This document shows positions 18,037-26,186 of a stretch of 64,000 nt of DNA, piece by piece. How positions within the stretch are numbered: position 1 is the stretch's first letter; each line of letters opens with the position of its first letter. The notes below the pieces were generated by a model. The model saw nothing but the letters and a program-made list of their open reading frames with translations, had not been told where the DNA came from and searched no databases. Made by a program: the position numbers and the translations under genes. The stretch comes from Lichenicola sp964236105 (GTDB lineage: Bacteria; Pseudomonadota; Alphaproteobacteria; Acetobacterales; Acetobacteraceae): positions 129,002 to 193,001 of the forward strand of contig CAXSBC010000008.1 of assembly GCA_964236105.1 (NCBI GenBank). The letters run 5' to 3'.

Positions 18037-18544
18037 CAACGGCTTGGACCAATACCAAGGCGTGGTGACCGGAACCCATCCAACTCGAAGGCCGCTCGCG
18101 CCTTGTGAGATCAGGCGGACCGGCCGGTTCCGCTCAGCAAGCGGAGGTGCGCCTCTACACCACAGCCGGTTCACTGAAAACCTACGGCTCTACAGACGGC
18201 CTTGGTTACCGAGTAAACCAAGAGGAGGTTGTGCCGGGCATCGGCATTGCCGTACAGATGAGTAGAGGGCTGCCTTGATCCATCCTGACTGGCTGTAGTC
18301 GAAAGTCCGGTTCACACATAGTCCGGTCCGGAACAGGGTTGGGGAAAGCGAACGTTTGGAACTCAGCGTTCTGCTGCCTTTAACCCTGATTGAATCGTCA
18401 AGCCTTCCGGCTAGCATCAGGACAACGGACATCGGCTAGTTCTGGCTCTTGGTCGTTCGGTGCTTATTCTAGATTCAAGGCGTGTAGGTCGACCGCTTGA
18501 TAACGGACTGCGCTTCCAACCCGGAGGCGAAGTCCACGACAGCC
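18037..18544. other. Intergenic region of lower GC, no gene recognised
   Basis: A 508-bp gap between the convergent ends of the GH15 and HpaI genes. Base composition is visibly less GC-rich than the neighbours and no frame shows family resemblance. It may be a decayed insertion, but no terminal repeats or transposase fragments could be identified. Confidence 0.5.
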
Positions 18545-19345
18545 CTAATAGACCGACCCACCCCCACCCGGTCCCGCCCCCTTTCCGAACGACGCCGCCA
18601 GCCCGTCGGCCGCCCCCCGCAGCAGCCCGACATCGGTTCCCACGGCCACGAACCGCGCCCCCAGCGCCAGTGCCCGGCGGGCCAGCGTCTTGTCGCCCCA
18701 GATGATCCCGGCCGCCTTGCCCGAGGCGACGATCCGGGCGAACGCGTCCTCGATCGCGGCCATCACCGGGGGCGCGGTCGGCTCGCCGAGATGGCCGAGC
18801 GAGGCGGACAGGTCGGCCGGGCCGATGAACAGCCCGTCCACCCCCTCCACGCTGGCGATCGCCTCGAGATTGTCCAGCCCGAGGCGGGTTTCGATCTGCA
18901 CCAGCAGGCACACTTCCGCATCGGCTGCCGCGAGGTAGCCGTCGCGCCGGTCGAAGCCCGAGACGCGTCCGACCGCGGCACCCACGCCGCGCACCCCGCG
19001 CGGCGGATAGCGCGTGGCGGCCACCAGCGCCTCCGCCTGCGCGCGCGTCTCCACCATCGGCACCAGCAGCGTCTGCACGCCGATATCCAGCAGCTGCTTG
19101 ATCATCCAGGTCTCGCCCACCGGCGGCCGGACGATCGGATGCGTGGGATAGGGCGCAATCGCCTGCAGCTGCGACAGGATCGTGCGCAGGTCGTTCGGCC
19201 CGTGCTCGGCGTCGATCAGCAGCCAGTCATAGCCGGAGCCGGCGCACAGCTCGGCCGTGTAGGCCTCCGCGAGCGACAGCCACAGGCCGATCTGCGCCTG
19301 CGGCTCCCGCAGCCTCGCCTTGAACACGTTGCCGATCATCGCCAT
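18545..19345 (-). CDS. hpaI: HpcH/HpaI aldolase (4-hydroxy-2-oxoheptanedioate aldolase type)
   Basis: Class II pyruvate aldolase of 266 residues, closely following E. coli HpaI: NVFKARLREPQAQIGLWLSL, GYDWLLIDAEHGPNDLRT, LQAIAPYPTHPIVRP, IKQLLDIGVQTLLVPMVE and RYPPRGVRGVGAA. The metal/acid-base residues lie in the DAEHGPN, VQIET and IGPADLS motifs. It cleaves 4-hydroxy-2-oxo acids to pyruvate and an aldehyde. Start at ATG 19345 (MAMIGNVF), with an alternative two codons later. No other hydroxyphenylacetate pathway genes are nearby, so it may act on a sugar-derived keto acid instead. Confidence 0.9.
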   Translation of the reverse strand: MAMIGNVFKARLREPQAQIGLWLSLAEAYTAELCAGSGYDWLLIDAEHGPNDLRTILSQLQAIAPYPTHPIVRPPVGETWMIKQLLDIGVQTLLVPMVETRAQAEALVAATRYPPRGVRGVGAAVGRVSGFDRRDGYLAAADAEVCLLVQIETRLGLDNLEAIASVEGVDGLFIGPADLSASLGHLGEPTAPPVMAAIEDAFARIVASGKAAGIIWGDKTLARRALALGARFVAVGTDVGLLRGAADGLAASFGKGAGPGGGGSVY

Positions 19346-19489
19346 TCGTTCCCGCCATCCATCCGCTCGATATGTTGCCGCGACCGTATCACGCGCCGCA
19401 GCCGTGCGTCCGCCGTTGCAACCGGTCACGCACACCCGACGCGCCGGCGTCTCGCTGTCGTCGAGACTGGACATACCGGCACCCGTCGC

Positions 19490-19782
19490 ATGCTCTTCCT
19501 CGCCTGTGCCTTCGTCCTGACCGTCATGCATCCCGGCGCGACCGCGATCCTGGCGACCGAGTCCGGACCGCCGCGGGCGGGCGGGATCGACGACGCCTCC
19601 TGGCGGGCCTGGACCGGGGATGTCTGCAGCGCGATCGACGTGATCAGCATGCTGTTCCTCGCGCGGTCGCTGGGCGCTGGGGCTTCAAGCAGTATAGTGC
19701 CGGCCCGTGGCGGATCGTCGGCGCCGTCCTGATGATCGCCGGCATCGGCCTCGTCGCCCGGCTTGAGGGACCGTCCCCATGA
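19490..19782 (+). pseudogene. YdcZ-type (DUF606) DMT transporter remnant
   Basis: A 293-bp remnant. The first frame reads MLFLACAFVLTVMHPGA, then WRAWTGDVCSAIDVISMLFL and ARSLGA, which match the start and the middle WWAWTGG...RLGA region of YdcZ/DUF606 drug/metabolite transporters. After a frame change near 19675 the second frame gives WGFKQYSAGPWRIVGAVLMI and AGIGLVARL, matching the last helix. Normal members have about 140 residues in one frame, so at least two internal deletions have occurred. Assignment is by remembered family pattern only. Confidence 0.5.
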
Positions 19783-19830
19783 GCCGGTCGCCCGGGCCGG
19801 GCAACGCATCGGCAGGCAGAGGCCAGCATC

Positions 19831-20064
19831 ATGCGCGTTCCCGTCATCCTGCCACTCGCCGCCATGCTGGGCCTGGCCGCCTGCTCGGGCACGCCGCCCG
19901 GCCCGGATCAACGCCGGGCGGCACAGGACGAGCTCAATCCGTCCGGCAGGCCCTATGACGGCCCGCGGGGCGTGGTGGCCTCGGCGCCGCCGGCAGACAA
20001 TGGCGACCCGCGCCTGTCGTGCCATCCCGAAGGCGTCGGCGTGGTCTGCGCCCGCCCGCCCTGA
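19831..20064 (+). CDS. Small predicted lipoprotein
   Basis: A 77-residue protein with a short signal peptide ending in the lipobox LAAC (Cys about 18): MRVPVILPLAAMLGLAAC. The mature part is short, Pro/Gly-rich and contains two further Cys (LSCHPEGVGVVC), which could form a disulfide. No known domain is recognised. It should be lipid-anchored in the envelope. The location shortly after the transporter remnant gives no functional hint. Confidence 0.7.
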   Translation: MRVPVILPLAAMLGLAACSGTPPGPDQRRAAQDELNPSGRPYDGPRGVVASAPPADNGDPRLSCHPEGVGVVCARPP

Positions 20065-20146
20065 CCAACGGCGCTTGCCGACCGGACGGGCTGGACAGGC
20101 CGCGCCATCGGCGTGGGCAGCGGGCGGACCGGGCCAGGACCTCGGG

Positions 20147-20890
20147 TCAGCTCCCCGACACCAGCCGTTCCGCCAGCCCCGGCGCCAGGCGCAGCAGCAG
20201 CGGAAGCCAGCGGACCTGGCCCGGCAGGATCTCGATCGCGCCGCGGGACGCACCGCGGAGCACGTCCCGGGCCAGCGCGTCCGACGACAGCTTGGCCCCG
20301 CCCTTGTGGCGGGTGCCGGGCGTGTCGACCAGCGGCGGCAGCACCTCGGTCACGCCGATGCGCAGCGCCGTCAGCTGCCGCCGCAGCGACTTGCAGAAGC
20401 TGTGCAGCCCGGCCTTGGAGGCCGAATAGACCGGCGCGCTGGTGGCCGGCGCCAGCCCGTATCCCGAGCCGACGACGATGATGCGCGATGGTGCTGCGGC
20501 GCGCAGGCCCGGCATGAAGGAGGCGACGAGCTGGATCGGGCCGGCGAGATTGATGTCCACCTCGCGAGCCGGCTCGTCGACGCCGATCCCGGGATCTCCG
20601 AAGTCGAGCGTGCGCAGGATGCCGGCGTTGCTGACCAGCAGGTCGATCTGCGGCGCTGCCGCCAGCGTCGTTCCGGCCCACCGGCGGACCGCCTCCGCGT
20701 CGGCCATGTCGCAGACGGCACCTCGCACGCCGGGATAGTCCTGCTCGAGCCGGCGCAGCCGGTCGGCATCCCGCCCGCAGGTGAAGACGCGGTAGCCGTC
20801 CGCCTGCAGGGCGGCCACGAACGAGCGGCCGATCCCCGATGAGCCGCCGCTGACCACAGCGACCGGCGTGCGCGTCGACGAGGCGTTCAT
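20147..20890 (-). CDS. SDR family oxidoreductase (DltE-like)
   Basis: Classical short-chain dehydrogenase of 247 residues. The cofactor motif is VSGGSSGIGRSF (about 14-25), NAGIL is the structural strand, and the active site comprises VGSGYG (Ser) and YSASKAGLHSF (Tyr, Lys). The sequence CGRDADRLRRLEQDYP and the SFCKSLRRQL helix are typical of the DltE-like group. It lies 54 bp downstream of the MFS transporter end on the same strand; the upstream transporter stop is at 20945. Substrate unknown. Confidence 0.88.
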   Translation of the reverse strand: MNASSTRTPVAVVSGGSSGIGRSFVAALQADGYRVFTCGRDADRLRRLEQDYPGVRGAVCDMADAEAVRRWAGTTLAAAPQIDLLVSNAGILRTLDFGDPGIGVDEPAREVDINLAGPIQLVASFMPGLRAAAPSRIIVVGSGYGLAPATSAPVYSASKAGLHSFCKSLRRQLTALRIGVTEVLPPLVDTPGTRHKGGAKLSSDALARDVLRGASRGAIEILPGQVRWLPLLLRLAPGLAERLVSGS

Positions 20891-20944
20891 TTGCGGTGTC
20901 CTCCTTCAAGGGCAGGCCTGGCGGGTCCATCCGATCGGGCCGGA

Positions 20945-22321
20945 TCAGGAGGCCGGGCGACCGGCCGCCGGCCGCGTCACGCTGACCAGGGCGGCAAGAA
21001 GCGCGAAACCGGCCGCGACCGCGACCGCGACGGTGGTGCCGTGCGACGGTGCCAGGGAAAAGATCAGCGCGACAAGGGCGGCCCCGCCGGTCTGGCCGAG
21101 CAGGCGCGCGGTGGACAGCATGCCGCCCGCGCCGCCGGACCTGTGCCGCGGCGTCGACTGCAGCATGGCGCGGCTGTTGGGCGTCTGGAACAGCCCGAAG
21201 CCCAGGCCGCACACCGCCAGGCGCCAGACCAGCGCCGGATTGCCCGGATGTGCCGGCAGCAGGACGATCAGCAGCAGCCCGGCGGCCAGGACCAGCAGGC
21301 CGAGCCCGCCCAGCACGCCGGCCGAATACCGGTCGGCAAGCCAGCCGGCGAAGGGCGCCATCACGGCAAGGGCCACCGGCCAGGGCGTGAGCAGCAGACC
21401 GGTCTGCACGGCGGACCGGCCGAGCACGTCCTGGAGGTAGAACGGCAGCGAGACGTAGGCGAGCATCTGGGCCGCGAAAGCGGCGATCGAGGTCATCACC
21501 GAGAGCGCGAAGATCGGGATACGCAGCAGGTCGACCGGCAGCAGCGGCGCCGGTCGGCCGAGCTGGCGCCGCACCAGCAGGATGCCGCAGACGAGGCTGA
21601 TCGCGCCGAGGCCGAGCACCAGGGGTGCTCCGAACTCGTGCCCGGCGCCGTCGATCGCGGCGATCAGCAGGCCGAAGGTCGCGGCACTCAGCAGGGCGCT
21701 GCCGCCATCGAACCGGTGGGCGGCCTTCGGGGTGGCCGGCAGGCTCCGGACCGCCACCGCGAAGGCCAGTGCCCCGATCGGCACGTTGATGGCGAACAGC
21801 CACGGCCAGTTGCCGATCGCGAGGATGCCGGCGGCGACGGTGGGTCCCACCGCCGACGAGATCGCGACCAGCACGGCGTTAAAGCCGATGCCCTGGCCGA
21901 GCAGCCGGCGGGGATAGATGAAGCGCACCAGGGCTGCGTTGACGCTCATGATCCCGGCGGCGCCGAAGCCCTGCGCCACCCGCGCCAGCGTCAGGGTGAG
22001 GAGCGAATCCGACAGCGCGCAGGCCAGCGAGGCGAGGGTGAACAGCATCAGCCCGACCCGGTAGACGCGCTGGTAGCCGAGGATCTCGCCGAGCGAGGCG
22101 AGCGGCAGCAGGCTGACCGTGATCGCGAGCTGGTAGGCGTTGACCACCCAGACCGAGGCCGCCGGACTGGCGTGCAGATCGACCGCGATGGTGGGCAGGG
22201 CCACGTTGGCGATCGCCCCGTCGAGCACGGCCAGGGTGACGGCGAGCCCCACCGCGAACATCGCCCAGTAGCGGCGCGGAACCGCAAGCCCGTCCTCCTC
22301 CGGCGGCAGGGATGCGCTCAT
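20945..22321 (-). CDS. MFS transporter, DHA2 (EmrB/QacA-like) family
   Basis: Inner-membrane proton-coupled exporter of 458 residues with 12-14 hydrophobic helices. Motif C-like and family segments are visible: LAVLDGAIANVALPTIAVDL near helix 1, WVVNAYQLAITVSLLPLASL, and GEILGYQRVYRVGL (motif A region). ATG 22321 gives the expected start just before helix 1; the longer open frame runs into the divergent gene's promoter. It probably exports drugs or metabolites. The SDR that follows may be co-transcribed. Confidence 0.9.
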   Translation of the reverse strand: MSASLPPEEDGLAVPRRYWAMFAVGLAVTLAVLDGAIANVALPTIAVDLHASPAASVWVVNAYQLAITVSLLPLASLGEILGYQRVYRVGLMLFTLASLACALSDSLLTLTLARVAQGFGAAGIMSVNAALVRFIYPRRLLGQGIGFNAVLVAISSAVGPTVAAGILAIGNWPWLFAINVPIGALAFAVAVRSLPATPKAAHRFDGGSALLSAATFGLLIAAIDGAGHEFGAPLVLGLGAISLVCGILLVRRQLGRPAPLLPVDLLRIPIFALSVMTSIAAFAAQMLAYVSLPFYLQDVLGRSAVQTGLLLTPWPVALAVMAPFAGWLADRYSAGVLGGLGLLVLAAGLLLIVLLPAHPGNPALVWRLAVCGLGFGLFQTPNSRAMLQSTPRHRSGGAGGMLSTARLLGQTGGAALVALIFSLAPSHGTTVAVAVAAGFALLAALVSVTRPAAGRPAS

Positions 22322-22526
22322 GCGGCGTGCCTGCCGCCCCGGGCCGCGGCCGGAGCAGCCGCCGCCAGGGGCCGGCTGTGCGCCGGGAGCAGCAAGAGCC
22401 CGGTTGGGGCGGGGCGAAAGGCAACGGGCATGGGGTTCGCCATCCTGCATCCGGGCGCCGACATCATGCCGGGGCGCCGCGCGGAACAGACTAGCCGAGC
22501 TTGGCCGCCATGTTAGGCTCGCGTTT

Positions 22527-23183
22527 GTGATACCGTCCGCTGAACCGACAGAGCCTCCCCTGCGTCCGGCCCCGCTGGCTGCGGATGTGCTTCCCTGGCA
22601 GATCCACCCGGCGCTGACCGAGGACCGGCTGCGCGTCTGCGCGCTGCTGCTCGCGCATGCCAGGCGCGATGCGGTGAAGATGGCCTCGTTCGAGATGGGC
22701 GACGACACCTGGTCGGTCGGCTGCCGGGCCTATGCGTTCGGCCGGCAGCGCCTGCGCCGCGCCGCCGAGCGCGGTACCTACAACTGGCTGACGCTGCTCG
22801 ACCAGAGCCACCATTTCGTGTTCCTGATCGAGACCGTGCCGGTGCGGTTCTTCCGCGGCTCCGCCGACGAGCCGACCAGCCGCACGCTGCGCCGCCAGAT
22901 CGTCGAGGCGCAGCAGCTCAGCATGGCGCTCGGCGAGGAGCAGGCCGAGGGGCTGGTGTTCCGGCTGGCGCTCGAAGCCACGGCGGGCGGCGGGGTGGAG
23001 CGGGTGGTGTTCCTGGCGCTCCGCGGCGATGATGGACAGGTCGAGTGCTTCTGGCCGGTGTCGCTGGAGGAGCCGGCCTCGGCGCCATCCGGCCCGCCGC
23101 CGTCGCAGCTCCGGCTGCTTGGAGAGGATGCGAGCGACGTGCTGATGTCCAGGACCCCGTCGCGTCGCGGTCGCGGCAGCTGA
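22527..23183 (+). CDS. Conserved-looking protein of unknown function
   Basis: A 218-residue protein starting at GTG 22527 (VIPSAEPTEPPLRP). No domain is recognised. The core (about 25-180) has alternating charged and hydrophobic segments such as LLAHARRDAVKMASFEMGDD and TLLDQSHHFVFLIETVPVRF, and looks like a globular cytoplasmic fold. The last 40 residues are Pro/Ser/Arg-rich and probably disordered. Its stop overlaps the next start (TGATG), so the three genes from here to 24006 form a coupled operon. The start is uncertain because no strong Shine-Dalgarno is visible. Confidence 0.6.
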   Translation: MIPSAEPTEPPLRPAPLAADVLPWQIHPALTEDRLRVCALLLAHARRDAVKMASFEMGDDTWSVGCRAYAFGRQRLRRAAERGTYNWLTLLDQSHHFVFLIETVPVRFFRGSADEPTSRTLRRQIVEAQQLSMALGEEQAEGLVFRLALEATAGGGVERVVFLALRGDDGQVECFWPVSLEEPASAPSGPPPSQLRLLGEDASDVLMSRTPSRRGRGS

Positions 23184-23569
23184 TGGCCTCGGTCGCCTGC
23201 TTCATCTGCGACCGACCGGCCCGGCTCGCGGACGAGAGGAAGACGCATGTCGACTTCGATTGCCCGACCTGCGGCAGGCTGCGCGTCACCGGCCGGGCGA
23301 TGTTCGTGTTCACGCCGCAGGCCATGCGTTCCTTCGATCGCGCCTGGCTGTCCTCGAAGGTGCTGGCGATCGGCGAGACCCCGCACGACGGCAACCGGAG
23401 GCTGGTGAACGACCTCTGGCTGCACCACTGGCGGCTGATCACGCTGCTGATGGTCGACTATGCGATCAGCGAGGCCGAAGCCGAAGACCGGCTTGGCCGC
23501 CATCCGGACGCCGACATGACCGACGAGACCGTGCTGGGGCTGGTGGGACGTGACCTGGGCATGACGTGA
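23183..23569 (+). CDS. Small zinc-ribbon-containing protein of unknown function
   Basis: A 128-residue protein with two Cys pairs, CFICDRP (about 6-9) and FDCPTCGRL (about 27-30). This is a likely N-terminal zinc ribbon of about 35 residues. The remainder is helical and ends acidic (HPDADMTDETVLGLVGRD). There is no signal peptide. It overlaps both neighbours by one base (TGATG at each end), indicating translational coupling of three unknown genes. A nucleic-acid or protein-binding role is possible for the ribbon, but nothing more can be said. Confidence 0.65.
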   Translation: MASVACFICDRPARLADERKTHVDFDCPTCGRLRVTGRAMFVFTPQAMRSFDRAWLSSKVLAIGETPHDGNRRLVNDLWLHHWRLITLLMVDYAISEAEAEDRLGRHPDADMTDETVLGLVGRDLGMT

Positions 23570-24006
23570 TGCCGGCAGACGAGCATCGGCGACGCCAACC
23601 CGAACCGGGCGAGGTCGGCCAGCGGAGGCGACGGGATTTGGCGAACAGCAAGGCCCAGCAGGCTGGCAGCCACGCCCAGCTGCAGATCTTCAGCGCCCGG
23701 GTGGCGGTCGAACCCGACGATCTCGGCCGGCTGATCTTCGAGGCCCGCGTCACCATGAGATCCCGTCTCGGCGCGGTCTCGGACCGGACCCGGGTGATGC
23801 TCAGCCACGTCGACGGCGACACCGGCGAGATCGTCGTCTTCAAGACCGCGACGCTCGACATCAGGCTGTATCATCTCGACTTCACGACCGCCTTCCAGAC
23901 CTTCACCTGCGTGGAGGACCGGCTTCTCAGGGTCGAGGGTCATGGCCCGAAGGCCGGGGATTACGTGTGCGAGATCGCGCCGGTCGTGCACTCTGGCCCA
24001 TCGTGA
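23569..24006 (+). CDS. Hypothetical protein
   Basis: A 145-residue protein, third of the overlapping trio. The first 35 residues are basic and probably disordered. The rest (about 40-140) reads as a beta-rich fold: FSARVAVEPDDLGRLIFEAR, RTRVMLSHVDGDTGEIVVFK and ATLDIRLYHLDFTTAFQTF. No family is recognised. The start ATG overlaps the previous stop; a GTG one codon earlier is equally possible. It ends 3 bp before the convergent membrane-protein gene. Confidence 0.55.
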   Translation: MPADEHRRRQPEPGEVGQRRRRDLANSKAQQAGSHAQLQIFSARVAVEPDDLGRLIFEARVTMRSRLGAVSDRTRVMLSHVDGDTGEIVVFKTATLDIRLYHLDFTTAFQTFTCVEDRLLRVEGHGPKAGDYVCEIAPVVHSGPS

Positions 24007-24009
24007 CGC

Positions 24010-24285
24010 TCACCAGCGTTGGGCGTCCCGGTTCCGGTTCCACAGGTAGAGCCCGCCGATCACCAGCACGGCCAGCAGCACGATCTCGCCGAGGCTCATA
24101 TGGCGCAGCACCCGGAAGATGATGCCGTAGATCAGGCCGTGCACGATCGACGACACCACCATGTGCGCGATCCAGCTGCCGCCATAGGCGTGATGCATGC
24201 CGTAGCCCGACGGCGCGTAGCCGTAGCCGTGGCGCCAGGCAGCCCGGACCAGCGGTCCGGCAGCCGGCAGGTGGATCGCCGTCAC
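24010..24285 (-). CDS. Small membrane protein
   Basis: A 91-residue protein with a Gly/Tyr/His-rich segment (WRHGYGYAPSGYGMHHAYGG, about 17-36). Two hydrophobic segments follow, roughly IAHMVVSSIVHGLIYGIIF and EIVLLAVLVIGGLYLW, and the tail is basic. It starts at GTG 24285, overlapping the stop of the DUF3455 gene (GTGA), so it is coupled to that gene. No family is recognised. The His/Tyr/Gly stretch recalls small envelope proteins. Confidence 0.65.
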   Translation of the reverse strand: MTAIHLPAAGPLVRAAWRHGYGYAPSGYGMHHAYGGSWIAHMVVSSIVHGLIYGIIFRVLRHMSLGEIVLLAVLVIGGLYLWNRNRDAQRW

Positions 24286-24785
24286 GGCGCGGGGCCCGCC
24301 TGCCGGAACAGCATGTAGCTGGCGCTATACGGAACGCGGCTCTCCAGCCCGGCATGTCCCGGATCGCAGCCCCGGGCCGGAGCGGCACCGCCAACCGTGC
24401 GCGCGCGCGCGATGAAGGTGGTGGACGTGAAGGCGCCGGCGCCGGCATGCGACTTGGCACGCAGCACCAGCCAGGGCACCGCGTTCGCATCGGGCGACGC
24501 GCTGGACGCCACGACTTCCCCCACCACGCTGCTGCCATCGTTCGCCCGCCAGGTCGGACCGGCGAAGTGGGTGCCGACCTTGGCGCCGGCGGCATCGTAG
24601 AGCACCGCCTCCGGACCTTCCGGATGCCAGGTGAACCCGTTTGCCGACGGCTGGCACCGATAGATCTGGACTCCCTGTCCACGCATCTCGATCGCAGCGT
24701 CGCCCGCATGGGCGGAGGCGATGGCGGCGATCGAGCCGAGTGCTGCGCCGAGCAGCCCGGCGACGTATTGGCGATGTGCCATCAT
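24282..24785 (-). CDS. DUF3455-like secreted protein
   Basis: A 167-residue protein with a signal peptide (MMAHRQYVAGLLGAALGSIA, cut near SAHAG). The mature part resembles DUF3455: GVQIYRCQPSANGFTWHPEG, PEAVLYDAAGAKVGTHFAGP and TWRANDGSSVVGEVVA, with VPWLVLRA and FIARARTVGG near the end. Function of this family is unknown; members are periplasmic or extracellular. A GAGG Shine-Dalgarno precedes ATG 24785. It is the first gene of a coupled pair with the small membrane protein. Confidence 0.78.
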   Translation of the reverse strand: MMAHRQYVAGLLGAALGSIAAIASAHAGDAAIEMRGQGVQIYRCQPSANGFTWHPEGPEAVLYDAAGAKVGTHFAGPTWRANDGSSVVGEVVASSASPDANAVPWLVLRAKSHAGAGAFTSTTFIARARTVGGAAPARGCDPGHAGLESRVPYSASYMLFRQAGPAP

Positions 24786-24811
24786 CCTGCCTCGACCCAT
24801 AGCTTTGGAGT

Positions 24812-25282
24812 TCAGAAGATCTTGTTGATCAGATCGTCGCCGATCCCGAAGCCTGCACCCATCTCGATGGCCCGGCCGAAGCCTGAGTTGAGGAAGCCGC
24901 CCAGCATTCCGCCGCCCTGCTGCTGTGGCGGCGCGAAGCCCTGCTGCGGTTGCGGGTAGGCGGGCTGCTGCTGCGGCGCGAAGGACGGGTTCTGGCCCCA
25001 TCCGCCCTGCTGCTGTGGCGGAGCGGCAGCCGCCTGGTTCTGGATCTGGGCCTGGTTGGCGACGAACCCGTGCAGCGCCTGCAGCAGGGTGGAGACCTGG
25101 TCCTGTTCGGAGCGGAAGGCGAGCGCCAACTCGCGCAGGTCGAGAAGCCATTCCCGGGCCTGCTGGTCGCCACCCCCGGCCGCCGCCTGCAGCTTGCCGC
25201 CCAGCGTCTGCAGCGCCTGGACGGTCTGCTGCGACTGGTTCTGCAGCTGCTCGTACTGCCGATCGATGGTCTGCACGTCCAT
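24812..25282 (-). CDS. Gln/Pro-rich protein with coiled-coil start
   Basis: A 156-residue protein in three parts: an N-terminal predicted coiled coil (about 1-80, MDVQTIDRQYEQLQNQSQQT), a low-complexity Pro/Gln/Gly linker (about 87-130, with repeated PPQQQGG and PQPQQG), and a Gly-rich hydrophobic end (MLGGFLNSGFGRAIEMGAGF). An AGGAG lies upstream of ATG 25282. The C-terminal part recalls Gly-zipper or short membrane-associating tails. No family is recognised. It sits in a cluster of small envelope proteins. Confidence 0.75.
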   Translation of the reverse strand: MDVQTIDRQYEQLQNQSQQTVQALQTLGGKLQAAAGGGDQQAREWLLDLRELALAFRSEQDQVSTLLQALHGFVANQAQIQNQAAAAPPQQQGGWGQNPSFAPQQQPAYPQPQQGFAPPQQQGGGMLGGFLNSGFGRAIEMGAGFGIGDDLINKIF

Positions 25283-25367
25283 GTCGCTCTCCTCGATGCC
25301 TCGTGTCGTGGAACACCGGACGCTTCTAGCAACCTTCGCCGCCACCGCCCACCGCCCACCGCCGTCC

Positions 25368-25619
25368 TCAGGGTCCGCCGGCGCCGATCGACACGGAACC
25401 CGTCGCGGATGGCGCCCCGTCGGCGGAACCGGCACTGCCATAACCCGGCGCGCTGCCGAACCGCGGCGGCGCACGCCGTGCGTCGACGCCCGGGGATGGA
25501 GACGCGACCGGGCCCTGGTCGGCTGCCGGGCCGAGGGATAACGGGTCGGTTGCCTGCGGGGGAGGGGCGCAGGCCGACAGCAGGGCCAGGATCAAGACGA
25601 TCCCGGCCTGGCGACGCAT
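25368..25619 (-). CDS. Small predicted lipoprotein
   Basis: An 83-residue protein with a type II signal peptide, MRRQAGIVLILALLSAC, whose lipobox LSAC puts the lipidated Cys at 17. The mature part is Pro/Ala/Gly/Ser-rich and probably unstructured (SPSPGVDARRAPPRFG). No domain is seen. It is one of several small envelope genes on this strand. Confidence 0.7.
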   Translation of the reverse strand: MRRQAGIVLILALLSACAPPPQATDPLSLGPAADQGPVASPSPGVDARRAPPRFGSAPGYGSAGSADGAPSATGSVSIGAGGP

Positions 25620-25675
25620 CAGGTGCCGGGCCCGACGAGAGTCATGCTGCCTCCTCCTGCGGACGCCGCCGCGCG

Positions 25676-25834
25676 TCAGTGCCAGCCCGGGCCGCCGCGA
25701 TAGCCACTACCATAATAGCCGCCGTGCCGGCCGCACCAGCTGAGGCCGAACGGACCACAGCCGCAGCCGGCGAGGGTGGTTGCCGCGAGCAGCAGGGCGA
25801 ACGCCCCGGCAACCCGATGTCTGTAGCGCTTCAT
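25676..25834 (-). CDS. Very small predicted lipoprotein
   Basis: A 52-residue protein: MKRYRHRVAGAFALLLAATT followed by the lipobox LAGC (Cys24). The mature part is 29 residues, Gly/Tyr/Cys-rich (CGCGPFGLSW, HGGYYGSGYRGG), and contains three more-or-less paired Cys. The signal peptide plus the clean lipobox support it as real. It lies on the same strand as the previous lipoprotein. Confidence 0.65.
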   Translation of the reverse strand: MKRYRHRVAGAFALLLAATTLAGCGCGPFGLSWCGRHGGYYGSGYRGGPGWH

Positions 25835-26186
25835 CGTGACCCTCCGTGGGAGCAGATGCCCCTCGGGCAGTCAGGCACCGGAAATATGGCGCGCACATGA
25901 AGGCCGCATGTCGTTGTGAAACGGGCATCGGGCGCTGACCTGGACGCGATCCCCGCCTCGCCGGACGCGTACGGGGTGCGGGATCATGCAGGACCTGCGA
26001 TCTTGGCAGCCCGGTCGGACCGTCTGTCGCCCGTGGCAGTTGCTCCCTGCCGCAGGGCCGGAGCGTGCACGGTCAGACGACCGTCACGACAGGTCTTGCG
26101 TGGCAATGATGGACAGTCAGGTATGCGATGCTGTTGCGTGGCTGCCCGTGCCCGACGTCGCCGCCGCATCCGCCGGCATTGACCGG
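25835..26186. other. Intergenic region without a recognised gene
   Basis: A 352-bp gap upstream of the small lipoprotein, with no frame that shows family resemblance. Promoters for the minus-strand lipoprotein gene should lie near 25840-25920. Confidence 0.45.

Noticed and set aside
18050..18110. Stretch resembling the GAACCCATCCCGAACTC core of 5S rRNA
   Set aside because: The match is broken and no 16S/23S genes or 5S secondary structure flank it.
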